Part shown: piece after piece, positions 18,905 through 29,714 of the stretch | Numbering within the stretch: the stretch's first letter is position 1 | How the letters are laid out: each line of letters begins with the position of its first letter | Assembly (NCBI RefSeq): GCF_000518645.1 | Contig: NZ_JADZ01000004.1 | Span: forward strand, 367,926 to 431,925 | Length of the DNA: 64,000 bases | Origin: Curvibacter gracilis ATCC BAA-807 | GTDB taxonomy: Bacteria > Pseudomonadota > Gammaproteobacteria > Burkholderiales > Burkholderiaceae_C | Reading direction: 5' to 3' | Program-made: the position numbers and the translations under genes | Notes under the pieces: generated by a model | What the model was told of the DNA's origin: nothing | Database searches by the model: none | The model's input: only the letters and a program-made list of their open reading frames with translations

Positions 18905-19954
18905 TCACTCTGCGGCCATGGCTCCAACCGGCCGCATGGACAGGGCCTGCTGGCGGAACTCGCGCGGCGACATGCCGTACTGCTCCTTGAACGAGCGGCT
19001 GAAGTGGGCGGCATCGTTGAAGCCCCACGAGAAGGCGATATCGCTCACGGTGCGGTTGGCCAGCATGGGGGCGGTCAGGTCACGCTGGCAGCCTTCGAGG
19101 CGCCACTGCCAGATCAGGCGCGACAGCGATACCGGTTCGTTGCGGAACAGGCGCGCCAGATGGTCGGGGGACAGCCGGGCGGCCTGGGCCACGCTGGCAA
19201 CGGAGAGGGCCGGGTCTTTCAGGCGCTCTTTCACGAAGGCCTTGATGCGCGCGACATGGTAGGCCTGCAGGTTGGACGGGCGACGGGTGTTGGCATGGGG
19301 CAGGCTGCGCAGCCCCGCGGCGATCATCTGGGTGATGGCGTCCGAGACACCCTGAACCGAGGCGGGGTGCAGGCGTTCGGATTCATGGCGCAGGGTGCTC
19401 ACCATCGACAGCAGCAGGTGCCCGGCCGCACCATCGCCGGCCACGGTGGTCGCCGTCAGCTCCTCCAGGCCACTGACATGCCGCTCCAGGTCGGTGCGCG
19501 GCAGCCTGAGCACGAGAACATGGTGCTCTTCCTCCTCGAACAGCAACTCGTAGGGGCGGGTGCAGTCGTACACCACGAAGTCGCCTGGCTTCACGACGGC
19601 GATGCGCCCGTCCTGGCACACCACGCCGGTGCCTGCCTGCTGCAGCTGCACCAGACAGAAGTCTTCGCCGGCCCGTGATGTGTGCAGCGAGGTGCGGCGC
19701 ACACGCTGCACATTGGCCCGCAGTTCGGTCAGGTCCAGTCCGCCGATGCGGGAGAACTCGATCTCTCCGAACAGATCTCTTGCCGTCGGCTTGTCGCATT
19801 CGAGCTGCACATAGATGGAGCAGATCATGTCCAGCCAGTACTCGAAGCGCTGATGTTCAGGCACCTGCTGAGTGTCCAGTCGGTGGCGTGCCCGGCCCGC
19901 AGTCGCCGTGTCCAGGGAGAGCGTCACTGGATCTGCGTGAAGAGAGTTGTTCAT
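18905..19954 (-). CDS. AraC/XylS family transcriptional activator
   Basis: A 349-residue regulator. Residues about 30-215 form an AraC-binding-like cupin domain (PGDFVVYDCTRPYEL is its metal-less cupin turn), and residues about 245-345 hold the two HTH motifs (ALSVASVAQAARLSPDHLARLF and VSDIAFSWGFNDAAHFSRSFKEQYGMSP). The start at 19954 gives a normal N-terminus; the frame continues to 20026. It is divergent from the transporter/nitrilase/aldoxime dehydratase operon across 350 bp. Nitrilase genes in Rhodococcus are controlled by an AraC/XylS activator (NitR), and this gene occupies the same role by position. Inducer presumably an aldoxime or nitrile. Confidence 0.9.
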   Translation of the reverse strand: MNNSLHADPVTLSLDTATAGRARHRLDTQQVPEHQRFEYWLDMICSIYVQLECDKPTARDLFGEIEFSRIGGLDLTELRANVQRVRRTSLHTSRAGEDFCLVQLQQAGTGVVCQDGRIAVVKPGDFVVYDCTRPYELLFEEEEHHVLVLRLPRTDLERHVSGLEELTATTVAGDGAAGHLLLSMVSTLRHESERLHPASVQGVSDAITQMIAAGLRSLPHANTRRPSNLQAYHVARIKAFVKERLKDPALSVASVAQAARLSPDHLARLFRNEPVSLSRLIWQWRLEGCQRDLTAPMLANRTVSDIAFSWGFNDAAHFSRSFKEQYGMSPREFRQQALSMRPVGAMAAE

Positions 19955-20306
19955 GGGGCAATTCCGAAGATCTGAGGCGTTGTAGGAACGATGTGGGGCT
20001 TTGCCGGCGGGGGGCACAGACCCCACGCTCCAAGCAAGACGCGCGCCTGCTGGCCGAAGTTAAGGCGGACGTTGATTCAAGGCATCAGGTTCAACCCTGG
20101 GTGGGGTGTCGAAATCGGGCTGGCGGGACGCCTGTGCCGCATGCAGTCAACTGGCGGGTCGGATCGGAGCAAGTGCTCCGACACCGGGCTCGCACAGAAG
20201 CCGCGATGTCGGAACGAGCCAAGCGTGGCGCAGCATCCAGCCAAGCTGCAACAGGTCCTCCCACCTAAGCTCAAGCCTCGATTTCACCCACCTCCACGAG
20301 GCACAC
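19955..20306. promoter_or_regulatory. Divergent promoter region of the aldoxime/nitrile operon
   Basis: About 350 bp between the AraC start and the Liv-type binding-protein start. No open frame here shows family similarity. It must hold the divergent promoters. I could not assign -35/-10 boxes with confidence, and I see no strong inverted repeat. Confidence 0.4.
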
Positions 20307-21593
20307 ATGCAAGACGATCTGCTCACCCCCGCCGGCAGCGAAACCCGGCGAAAGTTCCTGGTCAAAGGTTCGGCGCTTGCCGCAGCGAGCATTGCGGCAC
20401 CGCAGGCATTTGCTGCCGACGATGTCATCAAGATCGGCTACCTCACCCATCGCACCGGGCCGTTTGCACCGTTTGCCGAGGCCGATCCTTTCATTCTGGA
20501 GAACGCCTCGAAGGCGCTTGCCAATGGGCTGAACATCGGTGGCAAGACCTACCGCGTCGAATTCATCGCCAAGGACGACCAGAGCAACCCGGACCGCCAA
20601 TCCAACCTCGCTGCGGAGCTCATCAACAAGGACGGTGTGGACCTGATGCTGGGCCAGGCCACCATCGGCCCCGGCATCGCCCAGCAGTGCGAGATCAATG
20701 GGGTGCCTTGCATCACCACCATGGGCCCCTGGCAGGCCTGGATGTTTCCCATGAAGGGCGACCCGGCCAAGGGCTTCAAGAGCGTCTTCCACTTCTTCTG
20801 GGGCATCGACGACATTGCCAACGTCTACCTGGACATCTGGAAGGACCTGAAGCTGCCCAAGGTGATCGGTGCGGCGTTCGAGAACACGCTGCCTGGCAAT
20901 GCCATGGGCGATCTGAAGATGGGCATGCCGGCGATGTTTGCCAAGGCCGGCTACAAGATCGTGGACATCGGCAAGTTCGCGCCGGGTGGCAGCGACTTCT
21001 CGGCGCAGATACAGGCCTTCAAGAACGAGGGCGTGGAGATCGTCACCGGCCTGTTTGCCCCGCCCGAGTGGTCGGGCTTCGTCAAGCAGAGCGCGCAGAT
21101 GGGCTTTCATCCCAAGGTCGCCACGATCGCCAAGGCCTTGCTCTTCCCGGGTGGCGTGAAGGCGCTGGGCAAGAGTGCGCATGGCATGTCCACCGAGATC
21201 TGGTGGTCTCCGGCCTACCCGTTCCGCAGCAGCCTGACCGGTCAGACCGCCCGCCAGCTCGCCGACGCCTACACCACCGCCACCCGCAAGGAGTGGACCC
21301 AGCCCATCGGCGTGATGCACGCCCTGATTGAAGCCGGTGTGGCGGCGCTCAAGGCCAGCGGCGATCCCAAGAACCCGCAGAAGGTGGCCGATGCCATACG
21401 CAGCCTGCGCCAGGACACGGTGATCGGCCGACTGGACTTTGCCGGCAGCGGCATCAAGAACGTGTCGAAGATGCGGGTCGTGGGCGGGCAATGGGTGATC
21501 GACGACAAGGGGCGCCTCGACATCGTCGTCACGCACAACGGCACCGCACCTGAGATCCCGGTTCAGCGCAAGTTCGAACTGCTTCCGGCCTGA
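20307..21593 (+). CDS. Branched-chain/amide-type ABC transporter, substrate-binding protein
   Basis: A 428-residue periplasmic binding protein of the LivJ/AmiC type (Peripla_BP_6). The leader SETRRKFLVKGSALAAASIAAPQAFA (read in two halves: RRKFLVKG, then a hydrophobic run) resembles a Tat signal, with cleavage near residue 37. The fold opens IKIGYLTHRTGPFAPFAEAD and contains AKDDQSNPDRQ and ...GIAQQCEINGVPCITT, typical of amide, urea or aromatic-acid receptors. The ATG at 20307 follows a GAGG. It is the first gene of the transporter/nitrilase/chemoreceptor/aldoxime dehydratase operon, so its ligand is likely an aldoxime, a nitrile or the derived acid (inference). Confidence 0.88.
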   Translation: MQDDLLTPAGSETRRKFLVKGSALAAASIAAPQAFAADDVIKIGYLTHRTGPFAPFAEADPFILENASKALANGLNIGGKTYRVEFIAKDDQSNPDRQSNLAAELINKDGVDLMLGQATIGPGIAQQCEINGVPCITTMGPWQAWMFPMKGDPAKGFKSVFHFFWGIDDIANVYLDIWKDLKLPKVIGAAFENTLPGNAMGDLKMGMPAMFAKAGYKIVDIGKFAPGGSDFSAQIQAFKNEGVEIVTGLFAPPEWSGFVKQSAQMGFHPKVATIAKALLFPGGVKALGKSAHGMSTEIWWSPAYPFRSSLTGQTARQLADAYTTATRKEWTQPIGVMHALIEAGVAALKASGDPKNPQKVADAIRSLRQDTVIGRLDFAGSGIKNVSKMRVVGGQWVIDDKGRLDIVVTHNGTAPEIPVQRKFELLPA

Positions 21594-21607
21594 TGGAGAG
21601 GGCTGAC

Positions 21608-22343
21608 GTGTTGCTGGAACTGAAAAAAGTCACCAAGTCCTACGGGGCCACCCGGGTCATCAAGGGCCTGGACCTGCAGGTTGCTCGGGGCGAGTTCGTG
21701 GGGGTGATCGGCCCGAACGGGGCGGGCAAGACCACGGCCTTCGGCTTGATCGCCGGGCACTTGCGCTGTGACAGCGGCGAGGTCTGGCTCGACGGTGAGA
21801 ACGTCACGACCCAGGGGGCGGACCAGCGCTGCCGGGCAGGCATCGGCAGGACGTTCCAGATTCCGCAGCCCTTCAGCGGCCTGACCGTCTATGAGAACAC
21901 CCTCGTGGCCGCGATTTACGGGGCCGGGATGCACGGCGATCAGGCGGCTGCAGCGGCGCACGACGCCTTGCGCCGCTGTGGGCTGGCGGTGGTCGGCAAC
22001 CAGATGGCCGGGGGGCTGACGCTGCTGCAGCGCAAGCGCCTGGAAGTGGCCCGAGCCCTGGCCACCGGGCCCAAGCTGCTCCTGCTCGATGAGGTGGGTG
22101 GCGGGCTCACGGACGCCGAAGTCCACCAGTTGCTTGAGCTGGTGGCCGAGATCCATTCGCAGGGCGTGACCGTGCTCTGGATCGAACACCTGGTCCATGC
22201 ACTGGTGAAGGTGGCACGGCGCCTGGTCGTGCTGTCGGAAGGTGCCTTGCTGGCCGACGGCCTGCCCGGCGATGTCATCGCCAGTCGCCTGGTGCGCGAG
22301 ACCTACCTGGGCTCGGAACTGGAGATGCAAGCGGAGGTCGAGC

Positions 22344-22357
<14 letters not shown>
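21608..22357 (+). CDS. Liv-type ABC transporter ATPase (LivG-like)
   Basis: An ATPase of about 249 residues. Walker A is GPNGAGKTT and Walker B is LLLLDEVGGGL. The signature region reads GGLTLLQRKRLEVARAL where LivG proteins usually have LSYGQ, a clear departure from the consensus. The GTG at 21608 is chosen because GGAGAGGG lies 6-7 nt upstream and the protein then begins LLELKKVTKSYG like its family; an ATG at 21593 overlaps the stop of the preceding gene and is the alternative. It pairs with the next gene as the ATPase heterodimer of the importer. Confidence 0.88.
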
Positions 22358-23035
<678 letters not shown>

Positions 23036-23036
<1 letters not shown>

Positions 23037-23914
23037 TGGGCATGAACAATTGGATCGAACTGTTGATCAACGGGCTGTTGCTGGGGTCGCTCTACGCCCT
23101 GTTTGCGCTGGGTCTGAGTCTGAGCCTGGGGGTCATGAAGATGATCAACCTGGCCCACGGCGATTTGATCGTGCTGGGGGCGTATGTGGCGTGGACGGTC
23201 ATGGAGGCGACCGGGTGGTCCGCCCTGGTCTGCCTGGCCGTGGTCCTGCCCCTCATGTTCTGCGTCGGCTGGCTGCTGCAGGCGGTGCTGCTCAACCGGG
23301 TGGTCGGGGCGCATGAACTCTCCCCCCTGCTGGTGACATTCGGCCTGTCGGTGGTCATCCAGAACCTGCTGCTGGAGGTGTTCAGTGCCGACACGCGCCA
23401 CCTGCCCTCGGGCGATCTGACCTTGCGGGGTCTGGACCTTGGCGGCGTTTCGGTCGGCGTGTTTCCACTGCTCATCGGCGCGGTCAGCGTGCTGATGTAT
23501 GCCGTCATGCATTTGCTCGTGGCCCACACCCATGGTGGGCGGCAGGCCCGCGCCGTCTCCGACGACGCGCCGGCGGCGCGGCTGGTGGGGGTGGATGACA
23601 AGCGATTCTTTGCACTGATGGCCGGCCTGGTCATGGTGGTCACCGCACTGGCCGCCGTGCTTTACGGCATGCGCACGCCGTTTGCCCCCATGGCTGGCCC
23701 GGAGCGACTGCTGTTCGCCTTCGAGGCCGTTGTGATGGGGGGGCTGGGCCACCTGTGGGGCAGCTTCTTCGGCGGCTTGCTGATCGGGTTGGCCCATGTC
23801 CTGGGGGCCCAGGTCAACCCCGGCCTGGGGGCCTTCTTCGGGCACCTCACCTTCCTCGTGGTGTTGCTGGTCCGCCCACAAGGGCTGTTCCGTCCCTTCA
23901 CGCAAAAGCATTGA
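23036..23914 (+). CDS. Liv-type ABC transporter permease (LivH-like)
   Basis: A 292-residue inner-membrane permease with about eight helices. The N-terminal NGLLLGSLYALFALGLSLSLGVMKMINLAHGD is the hallmark of LivH proteins, as is the late FEAVVMGGLGHLWGSFFGG segment. The ATG at 23036 overlaps the preceding stop (TGATG); an ATG at 23042 is equally possible and has better ribosome-site spacing. It makes the translocation pore with the following LivM-like permease. Confidence 0.92.
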
Positions 23915-23931
23915 TAGAAAGAAAAGAAAAC

Positions 23932-24918
23932 ATGGCCATGCCCTCTGTGTTTCGATCCGCGCTCCGGTCCTGGCGCGGCCTTCTGGTCAGCCTTGCGCTG
24001 GTTGGCGCCCTGGCTGCGTTGCCTTGGTTTTCGGGCTTCGCCACCCAGCGTCTGCTGGTGGAAGTCTTCACGGTGTTCGCGATCGCGATGGCCTGGAATC
24101 TGCTGGCGGGCTTCGGCGGCCTGGTGGTGGTGGGGCTGCATGTGTTCGTCGGTGTGGGGGCCTACGCCCTGTTCTTCCTGTCCAACCAGCTGGGCTGGAA
24201 CCCCTGGGCCACCTTGCCGCTGGCCATGGGGGTCACCGGTCTGTTCGCGGCCTTGACGGCGCTGCCGATGTTTCGACTCAACGGTGCCCATTTCGCGGTG
24301 GGGACCTGGGTGCTGGCCGAGCTGATGCGCATTCTGGTGCTCAACAGCGATGCGCTCGGCGCCGGCGGTGGCATGCCCCTGGTCACACTGGCCGGGTTCA
24401 GCCGGTCAGATCGCAACCTGGGCACCTATTGGGCCGCATTGGCGGTGGCCGTTCTGGCCCTGTTCTGGGCCAGGGGGCTGTTGAAGAGCTCGCTCGGCCT
24501 GGCCCTGGCCGGCATCCGCGACAGCGAGCCCGCGGCACGCGCCAGCGGCGTTGCGGTGACACGCGCCAGGCTGCTGCTGTGGCTGATGTGTGCGTGCCTG
24601 TCGGGTCTGGCGGGTGCCATCGCCTACATGAACACCTTGCAGGTCAGTCCCGATGCGAGCTTCGGTCTGTCATGGACGGCGATGGCCATCTTCATCTCCG
24701 TGCTGGGCGGCATCGGCCACATCGAGGGGGCGGTCATCGGCACGGTCATCTTCTTTGCGCTGCGCGAGTCCAGCGCCGATTACGGCGTCTGGTATTTCGT
24801 GGCGCTGGGCCTGATCGCCATCGTCACGATGGTGCTGTCGCCCCAAGGTGCCTGGGGCCTGGTGCGTCGCCGCTGGCCCGATCTCGACCCCTTGCGGACC
24901 CGGCGCTGGATGCCCTGA
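23932..24918 (+). CDS. Liv-type ABC transporter permease (LivM-like)
   Basis: A 328-residue permease. About ten hydrophobic helices and the motifs AMAWNLLAGFGGLVVVGLHVFVGVGAY (LivM helix) and GIRDSEPAARASGV (EAA-like loop) place it in the LivM family. It starts 17 bp after the LivH-like gene. It completes a five-component high-affinity importer (binding protein, two ATPases, two permeases) that precedes the nitrilase. Confidence 0.92.
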   Translation: MAMPSVFRSALRSWRGLLVSLALVGALAALPWFSGFATQRLLVEVFTVFAIAMAWNLLAGFGGLVVVGLHVFVGVGAYALFFLSNQLGWNPWATLPLAMGVTGLFAALTALPMFRLNGAHFAVGTWVLAELMRILVLNSDALGAGGGMPLVTLAGFSRSDRNLGTYWAALAVAVLALFWARGLLKSSLGLALAGIRDSEPAARASGVAVTRARLLLWLMCACLSGLAGAIAYMNTLQVSPDASFGLSWTAMAIFISVLGGIGHIEGAVIGTVIFFALRESSADYGVWYFVALGLIAIVTMVLSPQGAWGLVRRRWPDLDPLRTRRWMP

Positions 24919-24975
24919 GGTCTGCCACTTCCTTCCAACCCACCTGCCTTTTCAATTCACTCTGGAGTAAACACC

Positions 24976-25989
24976 ATGGGCATTTCCCATCCCAAGTACA
25001 AAGTTGCCGCAGTCCAGGCTGCACCGGTCTGGCTGGACCTGGATGCCACGGTGGACAAATGCATCCGCCTGATCCAGGAGGCCGCCGACAAGGGCTGCAG
25101 CCTGATCGCATTTCCCGAGACCTTCCTCCCGGGTTACCCGTGGCACATCTGGCTGGGGGCGCCGGCCTGGGCCATCGGCCGCGGCTTCGTGCAGCGCTAT
25201 TTCGACAATTCGCTGTCCTATGACAGCCCGCAGGCCGAGCGCTTGCGCCAGGCTGTGAAGGCCGCCGGCATCACCGCCTCGCTGGGGCTGTCCGAGCGCA
25301 GTGGGGGCAGCCTCTACATTGCCCAGTGGCTGATCGGCCCCGATGGCGAAACCATCTCGCAGCGGCGCAAGCTGCGGCCGACCCATTCCGAGCGCACCGT
25401 GTTCGGCGAGGGCGATGGCAGCGACCTGAAGGTGCACGACACGCCGCTGGGTCGACTGGGCGAACTGTCTTGCTGGGAAAACCTCCTGTCGCTCAATCGC
25501 TACGCCATGTTTTCTCAGCATGAGCAGGTCCACATCGCGGCCTGGCCCAGCTTTTCGACCTACGAGCCGTTTGCCCACGCCCTGGGCTGGGAGGTCAACA
25601 ACGCCGTCAGCAAGGTCTACGCGGTGGAAGGCGGCTGCTTTGTGATCTCACCCTGCGCCATCATTTCCCAGGCCATGGTCGATGAGTTGTGCGACACCCC
25701 GGACAAGCATGCCCTGACCCATGTCGGTGGCGGGCACACGGTGATCTACGGGCCGGACGGCGCGCCCTTGGTGGACAAGTTGCCGGAGGACGCCGAAGGC
25801 CTGTTGATTGCCGAGATCGACCTCGGCCAGATCGGGGTCGCAAAGAATGCCATGGACCCGGTGGGCCATTACTCGCGGCCCGATGTGCACCGCCTGCTGC
25901 TCAACCGCAAGAAGGCTGCACGGGTCGAGCACCTTGCGCTGCCCCTGGACGCGGCAGACCTGCAGCCCGAAGCCACCCCGGCCGATTGA
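24976..25989 (+). CDS. Nitrilase
   Basis: A 337-residue nitrilase that hydrolyses nitriles to carboxylic acids and ammonia. The Glu-Lys-Cys triad is present: Glu48 ([11 protein letters not shown]), Lys132 ([10 protein letters not shown]) and Cys166 (SCWENL). The CWEN motif and [10 protein letters not shown] place it with microbial aliphatic/arylaceto-nitrilases (branch 1), not plant-type or cyanide hydratases. Length matches the family. It lies 57 bp after the transporter genes and shares the operon with aldoxime dehydratase, which makes nitriles from aldoximes; the two form a known aldoxime-nitrile pathway. An aryl-acetonitrile or mandelonitrile substrate is inferred from the convergent benzoylformate genes. 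Confidence 0.92.
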   Translation: MGISHPKYKVAAVQAAPVWLDLDATVDKCIRLIQEAADKGCSLIAFPETFLPGYPWHIWLGAPAWAIGRGFVQRYFDNSLSYDSPQAERLRQAVKAAGITASLGLSERSGGSLYIAQWLIGPDGETISQRRKLRPTHSERTVFGEGDGSDLKVHDTPLGRLGELSCWENLLSLNRYAMFSQHEQVHIAAWPSFSTYEPFAHALGWEVNNAVSKVYAVEGGCFVISPCAIISQAMVDELCDTPDKHALTHVGGGHTVIYGPDGAPLVDKLPEDAEGLLIAEIDLGQIGVAKNAMDPVGHYSRPDVHRLLLNRKKAARVEHLALPLDAADLQPEATPAD

Positions 25990-26006
25990 AGGCGGAGCAA
26001 GCAGCC

Positions 26007-27581
26007 GTGCCCAAGCTGATCCCTGTCTCCATCCGAAACCGGCTGCGGCTGGCCTTTGCGCTCATGATGTTGGCCGGCACTCTGCAAGCGGCCGTCGGCG
26101 CATGGGCGGTCTGGGGGCTGTCGCAGGTGAGCGCCGAGGCCGTGGCCCGGCGCCTGCCCGCCAGCGTTGCGCTGCAGCAGTTGGGGTCGGTCACCGCCAA
26201 CTTCCGGATTGCGCAGTTCCAGTACAGCCTGGCGGCGGAAAGTGATCGACCGGCACTGGAGGCTGCCATGGACAGGCAACTCCAAGACGTGCGCCGGCAG
26301 GCCGGGATGCTGGCCACCGGCATGGCCGGCAGCGATCTGCAGCAGGCGCTGTCGGCTTTCACCCAGGCCTGGGATGGCTACTTGCAGCACGACCGCAGCA
26401 TGCGCCGTCTGATGGCCGATGGTCTTCCGTTGCAGGCCACGGACCTGCTCAATGGCGATGCCCGGGCCGTCTATGAGTCCTCGCAGCAGGCCTTGGGACG
26501 CCTGAGCGCGGTGAATGCTGAGCAGGCTTCGGCCCTGGGGCAGGAGGCACAGACCCGCCGGGATCTGGCGGGGCTGGCCTCCGTGCTGGCCATTGCCGGC
26601 ACGCTGGCCTGCGGCATGGGCCTGGTGTGGCCGGTGATCCGGCGCCTGCACAAGACCTTGACCCTGGCCCGCCAGGGTGCCGGCGATCTGGCGCGCGGCC
26701 TGCTCCGCTTTGAGCACGATGCGCAGGGGCATGACGAACTTGCCGAGTTGATGGGGGCCATGCGCGCCATGGCTGCCCACTGGAACGGGCTGGTGATCAA
26801 CATCCGCAATGCGGCCCGGCAGGTGGCCGCTGCCAGCCAGGAAGTGGCCCAGGGCAGTGCGGACTTCAGCCATCGCACCGAACAGCAGTCCAGCCACGTG
26901 CAGGTGCTCGCACACCTGGTGGCGGGGCTCGAGGCGGCGGCACAGGACAACCATCTGCGGGCTCAGGAGGCTGAAAAGCTTTCGCGTGACTCGGCACGGG
27001 ATGCGCGACGCAATGCGGGCCAGTTGCAAGGCCTCCAGTCCTCCATTCAGCACCTCAACGACAGTGCGAACCGCATCTCCAGCATCAGCACCCTCATCGA
27101 CGGCATTGCCAACCAGACCAACATCCTGGCGCTCAATGCCGCTGTCGAGGCGGCGCGTGCCGGTGAGCATGGACGGGGCTTCGCCGTGGTGGCCAGTGAG
27201 GTGCGCCAGCTGGCACAGCAGTCGGCGCAGGCCGCCCGCGACATCAAGCAGATCGTGCTGGACAGCCAGGAACACAGTCAGCATGGGGCGCAACAGGCGC
27301 AACAGGCCGTCCGCGAAATCACGCAGCTGGCCGCCAACGCGGAGCAGACCCTCGGTGGTGTGGGGCTGATCCTGCAGACCAGCCAGTCACAAGCACAGGG
27401 GGTGGCGCAGATGAATGGCCGCACCCTGGACATCGACCAGGCCATGCAGCAGAACGCGGCGCTGGTCGAGGAACTGACCGCTGCCGCCCAGGCGCTGCGC
27501 GAGCAGGCTCACTGGATCGTGACCCTGATGCTGAACTTCGAGGTGCAGGAGCCGGATGGACTTCGGCTCGGGCACCCCTGA
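26007..27581 (+). CDS. Methyl-accepting chemotaxis protein
   Basis: A 524-residue chemoreceptor. TM1 is about residues 15-37, a periplasmic four-helix-type sensor about 38-187, TM2 about 188-210, then HAMP. The long coiled-coil signalling domain contains the invariant hairpin tip segment, including [20 protein letters not shown] and [16 protein letters not shown]. The GTG at 26007 is preferred for its GGAG ribosome site and correct spacing. It sits between the nitrilase and the aldoxime dehydratase in one operon, which is not the usual place for an MCP. It probably directs movement toward the pathway substrate. No pentapeptide tether for CheR/CheB is visible at the C-terminus. Confidence 0.9.
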   Translation: MPKLIPVSIRNRLRLAFALMMLAGTLQAAVGAWAVWGLSQVSAEAVARRLPASVALQQLGSVTANFRIAQFQYSLAAESDRPALEAAMDRQLQDVRRQAGMLATGMAGSDLQQALSAFTQAWDGYLQHDRSMRRLMADGLPLQATDLLNGDARAVYESSQQALGRLSAVNAEQASALGQEAQTRRDLAGLASVLAIAGTLACGMGLVWPVIRRLHKTLTLARQGAGDLARGLLRFEHDAQGHDELAELMGAMRAMAAHWNGLVINIRNAARQVAAASQEVAQGSADFSHRTEQQSSHVQVLAHLVAGLEAAAQDNHLRAQEAEKLSRDSARDARRNAGQLQGLQSSIQHLNDSANRISSISTLIDGIANQTNILALNAAVEAARAGEHGRGFAVVASEVRQLAQQSAQAARDIKQIVLDSQEHSQHGAQQAQQAVREITQLAANAEQTLGGVGLILQTSQSQAQGVAQMNGRTLDIDQAMQQNAALVEELTAAAQALREQAHWIVTLMLNFEVQEPDGLRLGHP

Positions 27582-27607
27582 CCCACCCTTGTTGACAGGA
27601 GATCTCC

Positions 27608-28663
27608 ATGGAATCTGCCATTCCCTTGGCACTGCGTTGCCCGCGCTCCCGGCCACCCACCCGCGGGGATGACTACAGCCCCCCCAACCCGGCCTTCACG
27701 GCCCGCTTCGGCGACGCGCTGCAGCCGATGACCGTTGCTTTTCTGGGGGCCCAGTTCCGCAGCCCCGAGGGCGAGGCCCTGGCCCGGGCGGCCGTCGGCC
27801 TTTGGTGCGATTTGGCAGAGCACGCCCCCGATCACCACGACATCGCCCAGGGGACCGATGAGGCGGGCTTCCGCACGCTGGTCTGGACGGGCTATTGGCG
27901 CGATGCCGCCCGGTTCGAACAATGGCGCCAAGGGCTTGCCTTTGGGGCTTGGTGGAACAGCGAGCATCGCTTGGACGAAGCTTGTGGCTGGTTCATGGAG
28001 GTGGCCAGCCCCGCCCCGCAACGGCTTGAAACGCTGTACTCCAGCCCGGATGGTTTTGAGGGCTTCGGTCGACTCGCCAGCCACATGAGCGCAGAGATCC
28101 GCGAGCATGGCTACTGGGGCAGCATGCGGGACCGCCTGCCCGCCTCACAGACCGAAGCGCTGACCGAAGCGCTGACCGCCGCGGCACCTGCCAGCCCGGT
28201 GCCCAGGCCCAACCGGCGTGCCCGCGTGGCGTTTTCTGCGGTCGATCACCTCGCCCTGATCCGCTCGGGGCAGGACTGGTCAAGAACTGCAGGCCTGGAG
28301 CGGGAGCGCTATGTGCGTGATGTGGAGCCTGTGCTGCGGGCAGGCATGGACTTTCTCGACAGCGAGGCCGGCCTGGCCATCGGCTGTCTGTCCAGCCGCT
28401 ACCTGCGCATTGTGGACAAGGATCTGCACCCGGCCGAGAAAAGCTATGGACTCAGTTGGTGGGCCAGCCTCGCCGACATGGAGCGCTGGGCCCGTGACCA
28501 TGCCACCCACAGCGCCATCTTCGAAGGCTTCATGCGCCTGGTGCAGGACATGAACCTGGAACTGGCCCTGCGGCTGTCGCACGAAGTCTCGGTGTTGCGC
28601 TCCAGCGAGCAGCGCTTTGAGTACATCAATTGCCACGAACGCACCGGCCTGCTGCGCTCGTGA
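27608..28663 (+). CDS. oxd: Aldoxime dehydratase (haem-containing)
   Basis: A 351-residue aldoxime dehydratase (PF13816), converting aldoximes to nitriles by removing water at a ferrous haem in the cytosol. Counting shows the expected residues close to those established for OxdA/OxdRE: the proximal haem ligand His301 (HATHSAIFEGF), the catalytic His325 (LSHEVSVL), Ser220 (IRSGQDW) and Arg174. Length equals the family's usual 350. AGGAGAT precedes the ATG. It is the last gene of the operon with the nitrilase and the chemoreceptor; together they convert an aldoxime to a carboxylic acid, as in known oxd-nit clusters. Confidence 0.92.
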   Translation: MESAIPLALRCPRSRPPTRGDDYSPPNPAFTARFGDALQPMTVAFLGAQFRSPEGEALARAAVGLWCDLAEHAPDHHDIAQGTDEAGFRTLVWTGYWRDAARFEQWRQGLAFGAWWNSEHRLDEACGWFMEVASPAPQRLETLYSSPDGFEGFGRLASHMSAEIREHGYWGSMRDRLPASQTEALTEALTAAAPASPVPRPNRRARVAFSAVDHLALIRSGQDWSRTAGLERERYVRDVEPVLRAGMDFLDSEAGLAIGCLSSRYLRIVDKDLHPAEKSYGLSWWASLADMERWARDHATHSAIFEGFMRLVQDMNLELALRLSHEVSVLRSSEQRFEYINCHERTGLLRS

Positions 28664-28680
28664 TCGGCCCAGCCGGCCCG

Positions 28681-28699
28681 CAGGGCGCGCGGCGCCCTG
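28681..28699. terminator. Stem-loop between convergent operons
   Basis: A perfect 8-bp stem CAGGGCGC/GCGCCCTG with a 3-nt loop sits in the 36 bp between the aldoxime dehydratase stop and the converging Bug receptor stop. It lacks a T tract, so it may act only weakly or as a mRNA 3' end barrier in both directions. Confidence 0.5.
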
Positions 28700-29674
28700 T
28701 CAGTCCAGCGAGATGTTGCGCTCGCGGATCAGCCGGGGCCAGTACTGGCTTTCCTGCGCCCAGTGCTTTTGCATGCTGGCTGCATCGGTGGGGGTGGGTT
28801 CGATGCCCATGACCGCGAACTGGCTGCGAACCGCCTCTGTCTGCAGTGCCCTCTGCAGCTCCGCGCTGAGGCGGGCCACCGTCTCCTTGGGTGTGGCCAT
28901 CGGCACCACCAGGCCTTGCCAGGCGACGGCCTCGATGTCGGTGTACCCCAGCTCCATCAGCGACGGCACATCGGGCAGGGCGGACAGGCGCGACCTGGAG
29001 AACGTGGCCAGCGGCTTGAGCTTGCCGGCCTTGATCATCTGCATCCCGGCGGCCGAGTCGACCACCATCAGGGGCAGTTGGCCGCCCACCACGTCCTGGA
29101 TGGCCGGGGCGGCTCCGCGGTAGGCGATGTGCGCCAGATCGAGCTTGTTGCGGGCCTTCAGCATCTCCATGGCCAGGTGGTGCGGGCTGCCAACGCCCGG
29201 GGTGGCGAAGTTGATCTTGCCGGGGTTGGCCCGTGCCGCCTCCAGCAGGGCCTTCACGTCGGCGTAGCCCGCGTTCGGGTTCACGGCCAGCAGCAGCGGA
29301 AAGCGCGCCATCATCCCCACCGGGGCGAAGTCCTTCTGCGGCTCGTAGGAGAGCTTCTTGAACAGGGCGGTGTTGAAGACCAGGGTGCCGTTGTCGGCGG
29401 TGAAGATCGTGTAGCCGTCGCCCGGCGACTTGGCCACGTTTTCGGCGCCGATCACGGTCGCGCCCCCCGGCTTGTTGTCGATCAGCACCGATTGCCCCAA
29501 CTGGGCCGCGAGCTGTGTGCCCACGGTGCGGGCCAAGGCGTCCGAGCCTCCGCCGGCGGCATAGGCGACCACCCAGCGGATGGGCTTGGAGGGATAGGCG
29601 TCCGCCGAAGCGGTGCCGTGGCTGCCACAGGCCATCAGGGCGGTGCTCAGCAGAATGGAACGTCGGGTGTGCAT
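28700..29674 (-). CDS. Bug/TctC-family periplasmic receptor (1)
   Basis: A 324-residue TctC-family solute-binding protein. A signal peptide spans about residues 1-25. Family motifs include YPSKPIRWVVAYAAGGGSD, LIDNKPGGATVIGAENVAKSPGDGYT and FATPGVGSPHHLAMEMLK. Such proteins bind carboxylates; the Burkholderiales have many without cognate TctA/TctB membrane genes, as here. The start at 29674 has AAGGAGAC upstream. It is the last gene of the benzoylformate decarboxylase operon, so an aromatic acid such as mandelate or benzoylformate is a plausible ligand (inference). Confidence 0.85.
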   Translation of the reverse strand: MHTRRSILLSTALMACGSHGTASADAYPSKPIRWVVAYAAGGGSDALARTVGTQLAAQLGQSVLIDNKPGGATVIGAENVAKSPGDGYTIFTADNGTLVFNTALFKKLSYEPQKDFAPVGMMARFPLLLAVNPNAGYADVKALLEAARANPGKINFATPGVGSPHHLAMEMLKARNKLDLAHIAYRGAAPAIQDVVGGQLPLMVVDSAAGMQMIKAGKLKPLATFSRSRLSALPDVPSLMELGYTDIEAVAWQGLVVPMATPKETVARLSAELQRALQTEAVRSQFAVMGIEPTPTDAASMQKHWAQESQYWPRLIRERNISLD

Positions 29675-29714
29675 GCTTGTCTCCTTGGAATGGTTTGAGA
29701 GGTCGGGACCCGGT

